Part shown: positions 35,160-44,675 of the stretch, in pieces
Layout: each line of letters opens with the position of its first letter
How positions within the stretch are numbered: position 1 is the first letter of the stretch
Assembly: GCA_020725265.1 (NCBI GenBank)
Contig: DYFK01000002.1
Span: 1 to 64,000, forward strand
From: Hydrogenophilus sp.
Lineage (GTDB): Bacteria > Pseudomonadota > Gammaproteobacteria > Burkholderiales > Thiobacillaceae
Direction of reading: 5' to 3'
DNA length: 64,000 bases
The notes under the pieces: model-generated
The model's input: only the letters and a program-made list of their open reading frames with translations
What the model was told of the DNA's origin: nothing
Database searches by the model: none
Made by a program: the position numbers and the translations under genes

Positions 35160-36290
35160 TCAAGCCAGTTCCTCGATGTCGAAAATCCGGCGATGTTCAA
35201 GGATGGCGTAGCGGTCGGTCATGCCGGCGATGTAGTCGGCCACCGCCCGGAACGGGTCGCGGTCGGCGCGCGCCCGATGCTCGGGCGGCATCAGCGCCGG
35301 TTCGGCGGTGAAGGCATCGAACAGGTCGCGCAGCAGCCGGCGCGCCTTGTCGCTCATGCGCGCCACCTTGTAGTGGCGATACAGGTTCTGAAGCAGGAAG
35401 CGCTTGAGTGCCCGATGCCGTTCCAGGATTTCCGGGCTGAACGCGGCCAGCGGCGGCGCCGCGCGCACTTCATCGAGGCTGGCCGGCCGATGTTCGGCCA
35501 GATTGCGCCGGGTCTGTTCAAGCAGGTCGACCACCAACGTGTTGATCATCCTGCGCACCGTCTCGTGCACCAGCCGGCGGTCGGTGAGGTCGGGATGGCG
35601 GGCGCGCACCGCGCGCAGATGGTCGGCGAAGATTTCCACCGTCTCCAGTTGTTCCAGGCTGATCAGACCGGAACGCAGACCATCGTCGACGTCATGGTTG
35701 TTGTAGGCGATCTCGTCGGCCAGATTGGTGATCTGCGCTTCCAGCGACGGCTGGCGACCGTTCAGGAAACGTTCGCCGACGTCGCCGAGCTTTTCCGCGT
35801 TCTTGCGCGAACAGTGCTTGAGGATGCCCTCGCGCGCCTCGAAGGTCAGGTTGAGGCCCTCGAATTCCGCGTACTTCTGCTCCAGCTCGTCGACCACGCG
35901 CAGCGATTGCAGGTTGTGCTCGAAACCGCCGTGATCCTTCATGCAGGCATTCAGCACGTCCTGGCCGACGTGACCGAACGGCGTGTGGCCAAGATCGTGC
36001 GCGAGCGCCAGGGTCTCGGTGAGATCCTCGTCCAGGCCGAGCATGCGCGCCAGCGTGCGGCCGATCTGCGCCACCTCCAGGCTGTGGGTCAGACGGGTGC
36101 GGAACAGATCGCCCTCGTGGTTCACGAACACCTGGGTCTTGTATTCCAGCCGGCGGAACGCGGTGGAATGGATGATGCGGTCGCGGTCGCGCTGGAATTC
36201 CGAACGCGGCGCCGCCGGCGGTTCCGGGTGACGGCGCCCGCGCGTGCATTCGGGATGGGCGGCATAGGGCGCGAGTTCGGGCATGTTCAT
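35160..36290 (-). CDS. dgt: Deoxyguanosinetriphosphate triphosphohydrolase-like protein
   Basis: A 376-residue HD-domain enzyme. It hydrolyses dNTPs to the deoxynucleoside plus tripolyphosphate. The motifs [29 protein letters not shown] and [18 protein letters not shown] carry the metal-binding His-Asp residues. This is the type 2 dGTPase-like branch, which often follows aroB in betaproteobacteria; here HipBA sits between them. Confidence 0.93.
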   Translation of the reverse strand: MNMPELAPYAAHPECTRGRRHPEPPAAPRSEFQRDRDRIIHSTAFRRLEYKTQVFVNHEGDLFRTRLTHSLEVAQIGRTLARMLGLDEDLTETLALAHDLGHTPFGHVGQDVLNACMKDHGGFEHNLQSLRVVDELEQKYAEFEGLNLTFEAREGILKHCSRKNAEKLGDVGERFLNGRQPSLEAQITNLADEIAYNNHDVDDGLRSGLISLEQLETVEIFADHLRAVRARHPDLTDRRLVHETVRRMINTLVVDLLEQTRRNLAEHRPASLDEVRAAPPLAAFSPEILERHRALKRFLLQNLYRHYKVARMSDKARRLLRDLFDAFTAEPALMPPEHRARADRDPFRAVADYIAGMTDRYAILEHRRIFDIEELA

Positions 36291-37486
36291 TCCTTGTTCA
36301 GGCGGCGGGCGATGTCCGCCGCGAAGCGCTCGATTTCAGCGGCGGGCACGTCATGGCGGCCGGCGGTTTCGGCAAAACGGCTCAATGCCGCAACCACGTC
36401 GCGGACGATGGCGGCATGGCCGGTGACGCCCCATTTCCGGCCGAGCGCCGTGAGCCCCGCCGGGCCGGGCGGGATCGGCGACAGGTCGAACAACAGGACA
36501 TGCTCGCGGCGCGCGCCGGTGTCCGGCAACAGATCGAAAGCGGGCGACAGGCCGTAGCCGTTTTCGTCGCGCAACAACCAGAAGTTTTTCAGGTGGTCGT
36601 CGGTGTTGCCGATCAGGGCATTGAACACCATCTGCCTGAACAGGGCCGGCACATCGACCTCCGGGCGGCTGGCATGCGCGCGCAGGGCCGCGATCAGGTC
36701 CGCGTATCGCAGCACGTAATAACCGTCGGCGGCAAGCAGGGCGCGCAGGCTCAGCATGTGGCGACGGCCGTTCGGCGTCAGGTCGAAGCGGCGCACCAGC
36801 AGGGCGCGCCGGCCACCGGACAGGGGCGCAAGCCGGAAATCGGGCACGCTCAAGCCGGCGGCGCCCGCCAGCGCCAGGCAGGTGGCTTCCAGGCCAACCT
36901 CGTCGACCTGGTCAAGCCGGCTGGCGAATTTGGCCAGCCAATGCTCCCCACCCTCGCGGACCAGCGCCTTCGGCCGCGCGCCGCCGGGCGAGCTGCCGGC
37001 GGCGAGCAAGGGCCGGAATCGGTCATCGATGGGCTGGCCGGCTTCCAGATCGGCGGCGGCACTGGCGAGCGCGTCGAGCTCCAGGATGTCGGCATCGGGC
37101 TGGGCGCTCTCGGGCGCGAGGCCGGGCGCGAAGAAACCGAGCGCGCCCAGCCCTCGTCCCGCCAGCACGCGCAGGAGATGAGGCTCGCTTTGTTCGCGAC
37201 GCGCGAGTTCTCCGCGCAGGATCAGCAGGCGGCGCCCCCAGGCATCGGGCAGGGCGTCGTCGAACACCATCAGCGGCGGCGTCAGCCGATCGGCCTGATA
37301 CTCCGTCGGACCAAGCGGCAGATTGGCGGGATCGAGGGCAAACGCCGCCGGATCGCGCAGCCAGTCCGGCGTGTAACGGAATGCGCTGACGTAACGGCCT
37401 TGCTGATCGGCCTCGGAAAAAGCCAGTTCACCGACCCGACGGCAGGCGCCATCGGGCAGCGTCAACCAGGCGTCAAGCCGCATCAT
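36287..37486 (-). CDS. hipA: HipA-family toxin kinase
   Basis: A 399-residue Ser/Thr kinase. HipA toxins phosphorylate glutamyl-tRNA synthetase or other targets, slowing growth and causing persistence. Visible are [20 protein letters not shown] (ATP-binding Lys), [14 protein letters not shown] with the catalytic Asp and Asn, and [11 protein letters not shown] with the metal-binding Asp. Full length. The ATG overlaps the HipB stop (ATGA). Its stop overlaps the dgt start, so the toxin gene lies tightly in this operon. Confidence 0.92.
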   Translation of the reverse strand: MMRLDAWLTLPDGACRRVGELAFSEADQQGRYVSAFRYTPDWLRDPAAFALDPANLPLGPTEYQADRLTPPLMVFDDALPDAWGRRLLILRGELARREQSEPHLLRVLAGRGLGALGFFAPGLAPESAQPDADILELDALASAAADLEAGQPIDDRFRPLLAAGSSPGGARPKALVREGGEHWLAKFASRLDQVDEVGLEATCLALAGAAGLSVPDFRLAPLSGGRRALLVRRFDLTPNGRRHMLSLRALLAADGYYVLRYADLIAALRAHASRPEVDVPALFRQMVFNALIGNTDDHLKNFWLLRDENGYGLSPAFDLLPDTGARREHVLLFDLSPIPPGPAGLTALGRKWGVTGHAAIVRDVVAALSRFAETAGRHDVPAAEIERFAADIARRLNKE

Positions 37487-37776
37487 GGCCGTGAACGCGC
37501 GCGTTGCCGTGATTTCGGTTGTGCGGCGGCATCGAACAGACTGTAACGGGGCGCGAGCAGGGCTTCGAAATCGGCCGGCCGGCCGAGCAGTTCGAGCGCG
37601 GCCAGCCAATGGCCGATCTGCGCGGTGGGATCGCCCTGTTCCATGCGCCGCAAAGTGGGCACCGACACGCCAAGACGGGCAGCGAAACGGGCTTGCGGCT
37701 CGTTGCGCGCCAACCGCTCGGCGCGCAGGCGGGCGCCAAGCCGGATCAGCGGCGGATGCTTATCAGTGGAAACCAT
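37483..37776 (-). CDS. hipB: HipB-type helix-turn-helix antitoxin
   Basis: About 97 residues with an XRE-type helix-turn-helix (GARLRAERLARNEPQARFAA, RLGVSVPTLRRMEQGDPTAQ). It should bind HipA and repress its own promoter. Several starts are possible (ATGs at 37788, 37785 and 37776, TTG at 37794); I prefer 37776, which has GGAAA upstream. A palindrome covers this start. Confidence 0.88.
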   Translation of the reverse strand: MVSTDKHPPLIRLGARLRAERLARNEPQARFAARLGVSVPTLRRMEQGDPTAQIGHWLAALELLGRPADFEALLAPRYSLFDAAAQPKSRQRARSRP

Positions 37777-37813
37777 GATTTCCATCATAGGCAAAAATAG
37801 CCATTAATGGAAA
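37767..37813. promoter_or_regulatory. Probable HipB operators and AT-rich hipBA promoter
   Basis: TGGAAA-N6-TTTCCA (37767-37784) is a perfect spaced palindrome. CCATTAATGG (37801-37810) is a second one, and ATGGAAA (37807-37813) repeats the first half-site. The stretch is AT-rich in a GC-rich genome and lies at the 5' end of hipB. This resembles the multi-operator arrays bound by HipB. Confidence 0.5.
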
Positions 37814-37825
37814 ATTTGGTTTGTT

Positions 37826-38911
37826 TTATTTCCCGACCGCCTCGGACAGCGTCCGCTTCAGGAGATCGGCCGGCGCGTCGGCGGTGACGTAGCACTCGCC
37901 CACCTTGCGGAACAGCACGAAGCGCATCCTGCCGGCCTCGACCTTCTTGTCCACGCCCATGTAATTCATATAGGCGTCCACGCCGAGGTCGGGCGCCACG
38001 GTAGGCAGGTTGGCGCGTTTGAACAGGTTGGCGATGCGGTCTTCGTCGGCCTGCGTGAGATTGCCCATGCGCCGCGACAGGTCGGCCGCCAGCATGGTGC
38101 CGGCGGCGACGCCCTCGCCGTGCAGCCAGACGCCATAGCCCATGCCGGCCTCGACGGCGTGGCCGAAGGTGTGGCCCAGGTTGAGCAGGGCGCGCTGGCC
38201 GGCTTCGCGCTCGTCGGCGGCGACCACCTCGGCCTTGTTCTCGCACGAGCGGCGGATGGCGTGGGCGAGCGCTTCGGGATCGCGCGCGACCAGCCGGTCC
38301 ATGTTCGTCTCCAGCCACTCCAGGAAAGGCAGGTCGCGGATCAGGCCATATTTGATGACCTCGGCCAGGCCGGCGGACAGTTCGCGCTCGGGCAGGGTGT
38401 TCAGGGTGGTCGTGTCGGCCAGCACCACTTTCGGCTGGTAGAACGCGCCGATCATGTTCTTGCCGAGCGGGTGGTTGATGCCGGTCTTGCCGCCGACCGA
38501 GGAATCGACCTGGGCGAGCAGCGTGGTCGGCGCCTGGATGAAGGGCACGCCGCGCTGATAACTGGCCGCCGCGAAACCGGTGAGATCGCCGATGACGCCG
38601 CCGCCCAGGGCGATCAGCGTGGTCTTGCGCTCGGCGCGGTTGGCCAGCAGGGCATCGAAGATCAGGTTCAGCGTTTCCCAGTTCTTGTACGCCTCGCCAT
38701 CGGGCAGGACGATCGGCAGCACGTCGACGCCGGCCTCCCGCAGGGTTCCGGTCAGACGCTCCAGATATAACGGCCCGACCGTGGTGTTGGTGACGATGGC
38801 GACGCGCTTCTGGGCGAGATGAGGCACGATCAGGTCGGCGCGATCGAGCAGGCCGGCGCCGATGTGGATGGGGTAACTACGATCGCCAAGTGCGACAGTC
38901 AGCGTCTGCAT
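37826..38911 (-). CDS. aroB: 3-dehydroquinate synthase AroB
   Basis: A 361-residue NAD-dependent enzyme of the shikimate pathway, turning DAHP into 3-dehydroquinate. [40 protein letters not shown], and [11 protein letters not shown] hold the NAD and zinc-binding residues. Full length. aroK, a usual upstream neighbour, is not present; the divergent gene is xrtA. Confidence 0.96.
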   Translation of the reverse strand: MQTLTVALGDRSYPIHIGAGLLDRADLIVPHLAQKRVAIVTNTTVGPLYLERLTGTLREAGVDVLPIVLPDGEAYKNWETLNLIFDALLANRAERKTTLIALGGGVIGDLTGFAAASYQRGVPFIQAPTTLLAQVDSSVGGKTGINHPLGKNMIGAFYQPKVVLADTTTLNTLPERELSAGLAEVIKYGLIRDLPFLEWLETNMDRLVARDPEALAHAIRRSCENKAEVVAADEREAGQRALLNLGHTFGHAVEAGMGYGVWLHGEGVAAGTMLAADLSRRMGNLTQADEDRIANLFKRANLPTVAPDLGVDAYMNYMGVDKKVEAGRMRFVLFRKVGECYVTADAPADLLKRTLSEAVGK

Positions 38912-39042
38912 GGTTAGAATTCCCGCGCTTCAAGAAAAATAAGACCGGGACGACGCCATGCGCCGGACTCGGTCGACAACGGAGCGATTGTAAGAGAAGT
39001 CAGAGAAAGCACGGACAACCCGGCCAGAGAGAGAACCCGACC

Positions 39043-40575
39043 ATGTCGACCGCTGCATCCTCCGTCCCGCCAACCCCGGTCGCCACGCGCGCCTGGTGGC
39101 CGGCCATCGGCCTGGTGGCGCTGGTCTGGGCCGGCCTCGTGCTGCTGCTGTGGCCCAGCGCCGCGAGCATGGTCGCGGTCTGGAACAGTTCGGAAACCTA
39201 CACCCACGGCTATGTCGTCCTGCCGATCGCGCTTTGGCTGATCTGGCGGGCCCGCCACGCCGCCATGGCGACGCCGGCGGCGCCGGACTGGCGGGCACTG
39301 GCCCTGGTCGCGGCGCTGGCCGGGTTGTGGCTGGCCGGACGCGTGGTCGGCGCCCAGGTGGTCGAGCACTACGCGCTGGTCGGCCTGGCGCTGGCGACGG
39401 TCTGGGCGCTGCTTGGCGTCCACCTGGTCCTGGCCCTGCTGTTCCCGCTGTTCTATCTGCTGCTGATGGTGCCGAGCGGTGATTCGTTGATCGCGCCGAT
39501 GATCGACTTCACCGCCGACTTCACGATATTCACCCTGCGTCTGCTCGATTTCCCGGTCTACCGCGAAGGCAATTTCTTCTCCATCCCGAGCGGCGACTGG
39601 AGCGTGGTCGAGGCCTGTTCCGGCATCCGCTACTTCCTGTCCTCGATCGTGCTCGGCTGGCTGTACGCCTACCTGACCTACCGGACCTGGTGGAAGCGTG
39701 TCGCCTTCGGCGTCGCCGCCATCGTCGTGCCGATCCTGGCCAACGGCCTGCGCGCGGTCATCATCGTCCTGATCGGCCACTACTCGGGCATGACCCTGGC
39801 GGTCGGCGTCGACCACCTGATCTACGGCTGGGTCTGGTTCGGCATCGTCATGCTCGCCATGTTCTGGGTCGGCGCGCGCTGGCGCGAGGACGAGGATTCC
39901 GGCGCCACGCCGCCCGCGCCGGTGGCGCCGCGCATCGGCTGGCGCATGCCGGTGGCGGTGCTGGCCCTGGTGGCGCTGTTCCCCGCCTACGAAGGCATGC
40001 TCAACGCCCGCGAACCGGCGCCCTCCCCGCTCGCCGCCGTGGCGGCGCCAACCGGCTGGCGCGACGCCGACACTCCGCTCGCGGACTGGAAGCCGCGCTG
40101 GCTGGGCATGGATGACGAACGCGCGGCCAGTCACGCCCGCGACGACGCGCGCGTCGACCTGCACCTGTTCTGGTACGGCGCCCAGGACCAGGACTCCGAA
40201 CTCATCAGCAGCCAGAACATCCTCGCCCATGAAAAGGACGAAATCTGGCGGGTCACGCGGGATCGCGCCATCGTCGTCGACCTCGGCGGCGAACGCCTGC
40301 CGCTGCGTCAGGCCGAGCTGGTCGACAAGCGCTCCAGCCAGCGCCTGCTGGTCTGGTACTGGAACCGGATCGGCGGCCGCGACTACAACAACCCGTTCCG
40401 CGCCAAGCTCGATCTGGCTCGCGACAAACTGCTCGGCCAGGGCGACGCCGGCGCCGCCGTGATCGTCGCCGCGCCCTGGCTCGACAAACCGGACGAGGCC
40501 GAAACCGTGCTGCGCGCCTATGTCGAGGCCCTGCGCCCCGACCTCAACCGGTTGCTCGACGGAGCCGGCCAGTGA
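39043..40575 (+). CDS. xrtA: Exosortase A (XrtA) with C-terminal EpsI domain
   Basis: A 510-residue protein. The first 280 residues form about eight membrane helices with the exosortase catalytic residues Cys192 (VVEACSGIRYF), Arg237 (LANGLRAV) and His258 (VDHLIYGW). The rest (about 300-510) is an EpsI-type periplasmic domain. Exosortases cut and anchor proteins bearing a C-terminal PEP-CTERM signal in organisms that make the matching exopolysaccharide. The ATG at 39043 follows a GAGAGAGAAC stretch. It begins the locus; the next gene overlaps by GTGA. Confidence 0.95.
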   Translation: MSTAASSVPPTPVATRAWWPAIGLVALVWAGLVLLLWPSAASMVAVWNSSETYTHGYVVLPIALWLIWRARHAAMATPAAPDWRALALVAALAGLWLAGRVVGAQVVEHYALVGLALATVWALLGVHLVLALLFPLFYLLLMVPSGDSLIAPMIDFTADFTIFTLRLLDFPVYREGNFFSIPSGDWSVVEACSGIRYFLSSIVLGWLYAYLTYRTWWKRVAFGVAAIVVPILANGLRAVIIVLIGHYSGMTLAVGVDHLIYGWVWFGIVMLAMFWVGARWREDEDSGATPPAPVAPRIGWRMPVAVLALVALFPAYEGMLNAREPAPSPLAAVAAPTGWRDADTPLADWKPRWLGMDDERAASHARDDARVDLHLFWYGAQDQDSELISSQNILAHEKDEIWRVTRDRAIVVDLGGERLPLRQAELVDKRSSQRLLVWYWNRIGGRDYNNPFRAKLDLARDKLLGQGDAGAAVIVAAPWLDKPDEAETVLRAYVEALRPDLNRLLDGAGQ

Positions 40576-41744
40576 CCGCGCCGACCACGCCACCGCTGAT
40601 CGCCCACGTCGTCTACCACTTCGGCACCGGTGGCATGGAAAACGGCATGGTCCACCTGTTCAACCACCTGCCGCCCGACCGCTTCCGCCACGTCGTCATC
40701 TGCCAGACCGGCTACGGCGACTTCCGCCAGCGCATCACCGCCCAGCACGTCGATTTCCTCGACCTCGACAAACGGCCCGGCCACGACTACCGCTGGATGC
40801 CGCGCCTGTACAAACTGCTCGGCGAACTCAAACCGGCCATCCTGCACACCCGCAACCTGAACGCGCTCGAAGCCCAATTCGTCGGCGCCGCGCGCGGCGT
40901 GCCCGGTCGCGTGCACGGCGAACACGGCCGCGACATGTACGACCTCGACGGCAGCAACTGGAAATACAACCTGATGCGCCGCGCCGCGCGCCGGATCACC
41001 CACCAGTACATCGCGGTCAGCCGCGACCTGGAAGACTGGCTGCGCGTCACCGTCGGCGTGCCCACCGACCGCCTCCACCAGATCTACAACGGCGTCGACC
41101 ACCAGCGCTTTCACCCGCGCGCCGACGCCGCCCGGCCGGAGCCCGGTCCACCCGGCTTCCTGGCCGGCGCCAGTTGCGTGATCGGCAGCGTCGGCCGCAT
41201 GGCGGCGGTCAAGGACTACCCCACCCTGGTGCGCGCCTTCATCCGCCTGTGCCGGGAACGGCCGCACGGCCTCGACCCAGCCGGCCTGCGCCTGATCGTG
41301 GTCGGCGACGGCCCCACCCGCGCCGAATGCCAGACCCTGATCGGCGACGCCGGACTCGCCGGTCAGGCGCACTTCCCCGGCGACCGTGCCGACACCCCGG
41401 ACTGGCTGCGCGCCTTCGACCTGTTCGCGCTGCCCTCGCTCGGCGAAGGCATCTCCAACACCATCCTGGAAGCCATGGCCAGCGGCCTGCCGGTCATCGC
41501 CACCCACGTCGGCGGCACCCCGGAGCTGGTCGAAAAGGGCGTCACCGGCGCCCTCTGGAAACCTGGCGACGTCGACTCGCTCACCCGCCTGCTCGGCGCC
41601 TACGCCGCCGACCCGGAACGCCGCCGGCGCGAAGGCGCCGCCGCCCGCGCCCGCGTGGAACGGGAGTTCTCCTGGCCGAAAACGGCGGCGGCCTACCAGG
41701 CGATTTATGAAAAACTGTTGCGACATCATGGCGACCCCGATTGA
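40572..41744 (+). CDS. XrtA-associated glycosyltransferase (family 4, TIGR03088-type)
   Basis: A 390-residue GT4/GT-B glycosyltransferase: HVVYHFGTGGMENGMVHL is the typical start of the exosortase-associated sugar transferase; the donor-binding half has GSVGRMAAVKDYPTLV, VVGDGPTRAE and LPSLGEGISNTILEAMASGL with the E-x7-E motif. It adds a sugar to a lipid-linked exopolysaccharide precursor. GTG start within the xrtA stop. Confidence 0.92.
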   Translation: MTAPTTPPLIAHVVYHFGTGGMENGMVHLFNHLPPDRFRHVVICQTGYGDFRQRITAQHVDFLDLDKRPGHDYRWMPRLYKLLGELKPAILHTRNLNALEAQFVGAARGVPGRVHGEHGRDMYDLDGSNWKYNLMRRAARRITHQYIAVSRDLEDWLRVTVGVPTDRLHQIYNGVDHQRFHPRADAARPEPGPPGFLAGASCVIGSVGRMAAVKDYPTLVRAFIRLCRERPHGLDPAGLRLIVVGDGPTRAECQTLIGDAGLAGQAHFPGDRADTPDWLRAFDLFALPSLGEGISNTILEAMASGLPVIATHVGGTPELVEKGVTGALWKPGDVDSLTRLLGAYAADPERRRREGAAARARVEREFSWPKTAAAYQAIYEKLLRHHGDPD

Positions 41745-41794
41745 TCGTTAAGATGCTCACCCGGATTTCCTGACCCCAGCCCGAGACCCCCATC

Positions 41795-43690
41795 ATGTGC
41801 GGCATCACCGGCATCTTCGACCTGCGCGAGACGCGCCCCATCGACCGCGAGGTGCTCGCGCGCATCAACGACATGCAATGGCATCGCGGCCCGGACGAAG
41901 CCGGCCTGCACCTGGAACCGGGCCTGGGCCTCGGCCATCGCCGCCTGTCGATCATCGACATCGCCGCCGGCCAGCAGCCGCTGGCCAACGAGGACGACAG
42001 CGTCTGGGTGGTGTTCAACGGCGAGATCTACAACTTCGTCGACCTGATTCCCGAGCTCACCGCGCTCGGCCACGTCTTCCGCACCCGCTCCGACACCGAA
42101 ACCATCGTCCACGCCTGGGAGCAATGGGGCGTCGACTGCGTCCACCACTTCCGCGGCATGTTCGCGTTCGCGCTGTGGGACCGTAAACAGCAGGTGTTCT
42201 TCATGGCGCGCGACCGGCTCGGCGTCAAACCGCTGCACTACGCGCTCACCGACGATGGCTTCCTGGTATTCGGCTCGGAACTGAAGACGCTGACCGCCTG
42301 GCCCGGCTTCCGCCGCGACCTCGACGACGAGGCGGTGGAAGACTACTTCGGTTATGGCTACGTGCCGGAACCGCGCACCATCTACAAATCGGCCCTGAAA
42401 CTGCCACCCGGCCATCGCCTGCTGATCCGACGCGGCCGGCCGGTGCCGGCGCCCGAGCAATACTGGGACGTGCCGTTCGAGGGACACGGTCCGATCAGCC
42501 TGGCCGACGCCGGCGCCGAATTCATCGAACGCTTCCGCGAGGCAGTGCGCATCCGCATGGTCGCCGAAGTCCCGCTCGGCGCCTTCCTGTCCGGCGGCGT
42601 CGATTCCTCCGCCGTGGTCGCCATGATGGCCGGCCTCACCGACCAACCGGTCAAGACCTGCTCGATCGCCTTCAGCGACCCGCGCTATGACGAATCCGGC
42701 CACGCCCGCCAGGTCGCCGAACGTTACCGCACCGACCACCACATCAACACCGTCGAGGCCGACGACTTCAGCCTCATCGACGAACTCGCCCGGCTCTACG
42801 ACGAGCCCTACGCCGATTCCTCGGCCATGCCCACCTACCGGGTCTGCCAGCTCGCCCGCCGCGACGTCACCGTCGCCCTGTCCGGCGACGGCGGCGACGA
42901 GAACTTCGTCGGCTACCGGCGCTACCGCTGGCACGGCATCGAGGAACGCATGCGCCGCAAGATCCCGGACGGCATCCGCCAACCCCTGTTCGGCTGGCTC
43001 GGCCGCGTCTACCCCAAGGCCGACTGGGCGCCGCGCGTGTTCCGCGCCAAGACCACCTTCGAAGCGCTCGGCCGCGACAGCATCGCCGGCTACTTCCACG
43101 GCGTCTCGGTCTGTAGCGACGGCCTGCGCGCGCGCATCTTCAGCGACGCCTTCAGGAAACGCCTGAACGGCTACAACGCGGTCGAAGTCCTGCGCCGCCA
43201 CGACCGCGCCAACCCCACGCGCGACGTTTACGGCCAGGTGCAATACCTCGACTTCAAGACCTACCTGGTCGGCGACATCCTGACCAAGGTCGACCGCGCC
43301 AGCATGGCCCACGCCCTCGAAGTGCGCGTCCCCTTCCTCGACCACAAACTGGTGGAATGGGTGTCCGGCCTGCCCTCCTCGCTCAAGATCCAGGGCGCCG
43401 AAGGCAAATACATGCTCAAGAAAAGCCTGGAACCCTACCTGCCCCACGACATCATGTACCGGCGCAAGATGGGCTTCTCCATCCCGCTGGCGGAATGGTT
43501 CCGCGGCCCGCTCCAGGACAAGCTGCGCGCCGCCCTGCTCAGCCCGCGCATGGCCGACACCGGCCTGTTCGAAATGACCGCCGTGCGCGCTCTCATCGAC
43601 GAACACGTCAGCGGCCGACGCGACCACAACCCCGCGCTCTGGTCGCTGCTGATGTTCGAAGCCTTCCTTCGCCAGCGGGAAGCCGGCTGA
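41795..43690 (+). CDS. XrtA-associated asparagine-synthase-like amidotransferase
   Basis: A 631-residue protein with an N-terminal glutaminase domain (Cys2 nucleophile in MCGITGIF, RGPDEAG, FNGEIYN) and a C-terminal synthetase domain with PP-loop FLSGGVDSSAVVAMM and SGDGGDENFVGYRRY. It is full length for the exosortase A-associated amidotransferase family (TIGR03108). It probably amidates a sugar or amino-acid group of the polysaccharide rather than making free asparagine. No strong ribosome site precedes the ATG. Confidence 0.93.
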   Translation: MCGITGIFDLRETRPIDREVLARINDMQWHRGPDEAGLHLEPGLGLGHRRLSIIDIAAGQQPLANEDDSVWVVFNGEIYNFVDLIPELTALGHVFRTRSDTETIVHAWEQWGVDCVHHFRGMFAFALWDRKQQVFFMARDRLGVKPLHYALTDDGFLVFGSELKTLTAWPGFRRDLDDEAVEDYFGYGYVPEPRTIYKSALKLPPGHRLLIRRGRPVPAPEQYWDVPFEGHGPISLADAGAEFIERFREAVRIRMVAEVPLGAFLSGGVDSSAVVAMMAGLTDQPVKTCSIAFSDPRYDESGHARQVAERYRTDHHINTVEADDFSLIDELARLYDEPYADSSAMPTYRVCQLARRDVTVALSGDGGDENFVGYRRYRWHGIEERMRRKIPDGIRQPLFGWLGRVYPKADWAPRVFRAKTTFEALGRDSIAGYFHGVSVCSDGLRARIFSDAFRKRLNGYNAVEVLRRHDRANPTRDVYGQVQYLDFKTYLVGDILTKVDRASMAHALEVRVPFLDHKLVEWVSGLPSSLKIQGAEGKYMLKKSLEPYLPHDIMYRRKMGFSIPLAEWFRGPLQDKLRAALLSPRMADTGLFEMTAVRALIDEHVSGRRDHNPALWSLLMFEAFLRQREAG

Positions 43691-43714
43691 CAAACACGAC
43701 GACGGGAGGACACC

Positions 43715-44533
43715 ATGAAACCATCACTCGCCCTGCGCCTGGCCGGAAGCCTGCTCACGAACCCCAAGTCCTTCCTCGCGCATGAAACCGTGCTCCTGTT
43801 CAGCCACATGCGCGCGAACACCAGCCTGCTCGGCCACATCATCGGCAGCCACCCGGAAATCGACGGCTACTATGAACTGCACATGTCCCACTTCAGCTGG
43901 AAAAGCCTGTGGCGGCAGAAATTGCTGTATCTGAACGAACACGCGCTCAAATCCACCTCCCACATCTTTTTCGACAAACTGCTGCACAACCACTGCCGGG
44001 TCTCGCCGAACATCCTGGAACGCCGCGACACCCGCGCGGTATTCATGTTGCGCGCGCCCGAACAGACCATCCGCAGCATCGTCAACCTGTACCGCAAGAA
44101 AAACAACGATCACGAATACACCCGCCCCGAGAACGCGGCCACCTACTACATCGACCGGGTCAACCGACTGGCCGAACTCGCCCAGACCATGCCCCACGGG
44201 TATTTCTACCTGGACGCCGAATCCCTGATCGACCAACCGGATACCACCCTGCGATCCCTCGGCGACTGGCTTGGCCTGAAAAGCCCGCTGCAATCGGAAT
44301 ACGGAATATTCGAGAAAACCGGCCAGGCCAAGGCCGGCGACAGCTCGGAGAAGATCAAAAGCGGAAAGATCGACCGGACGGCCAGCGATTACAGCGACAT
44401 CCGGATTCCAGAGGAAGCCTTGAGCGGTGCCCAGCAAGCCTATGAACGGTCCCGGAACGCGCTGATCGGACATTCGGACGGGCACGGCGCATTACTCCCG
44501 GAGACAGACCACCCCAACTCCATCAGGCAATAA
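43715..44533 (+). CDS. Sulfotransferase-like protein (degenerate PAPS loop)
   Basis: A 272-residue protein with LLFSHMRANTSLLGHIIGSH in the place of the 5'-phosphosulfate loop and AVFMLRAPEQTIRSIVNLY as the 3'-phosphate-binding segment (Arg...Ser). The C-terminal third is charged and not conserved. A clear GGGAGGA ribosome site lies upstream. The loop lacks the usual Gly/Thr pattern (MRANTS in place of xRSGTT), so PAPS use is plausible but not sure. It follows the amidotransferase gene by 24 bp. Confidence 0.7.
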   Translation: MKPSLALRLAGSLLTNPKSFLAHETVLLFSHMRANTSLLGHIIGSHPEIDGYYELHMSHFSWKSLWRQKLLYLNEHALKSTSHIFFDKLLHNHCRVSPNILERRDTRAVFMLRAPEQTIRSIVNLYRKKNNDHEYTRPENAATYYIDRVNRLAELAQTMPHGYFYLDAESLIDQPDTTLRSLGDWLGLKSPLQSEYGIFEKTGQAKAGDSSEKIKSGKIDRTASDYSDIRIPEEALSGAQQAYERSRNALIGHSDGHGALLPETDHPNSIRQ

Positions 44534-44675
44534 CCGCAAGCAAACCCGGCTCAAATAGCTCTCGGAAAGCGATGAACATTCTCAAGGAACTCCCGGAAAT
44601 GACCGTGGTGTTCCGTTTCCTTGTTGTCATGAATAAGCTTTCCATCCCATCCTGACCGCCGCCATTCGCCGATCG

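Noticed and set aside
38912-39042. Sigma-54 promoter upstream of xrtA
   Set aside because: I looked for TGGC-N8-TGC/TTGC elements because exopolysaccharide genes can be sigma-54 dependent, but none with good match and spacing is present.
41726-43693. A 655-codon minus-strand frame opposite the asparagine-synthase-like gene
   Set aside because: Shadow frame; no recognised motif, whereas the + strand has Cys2 and the SGGVDSS loop.
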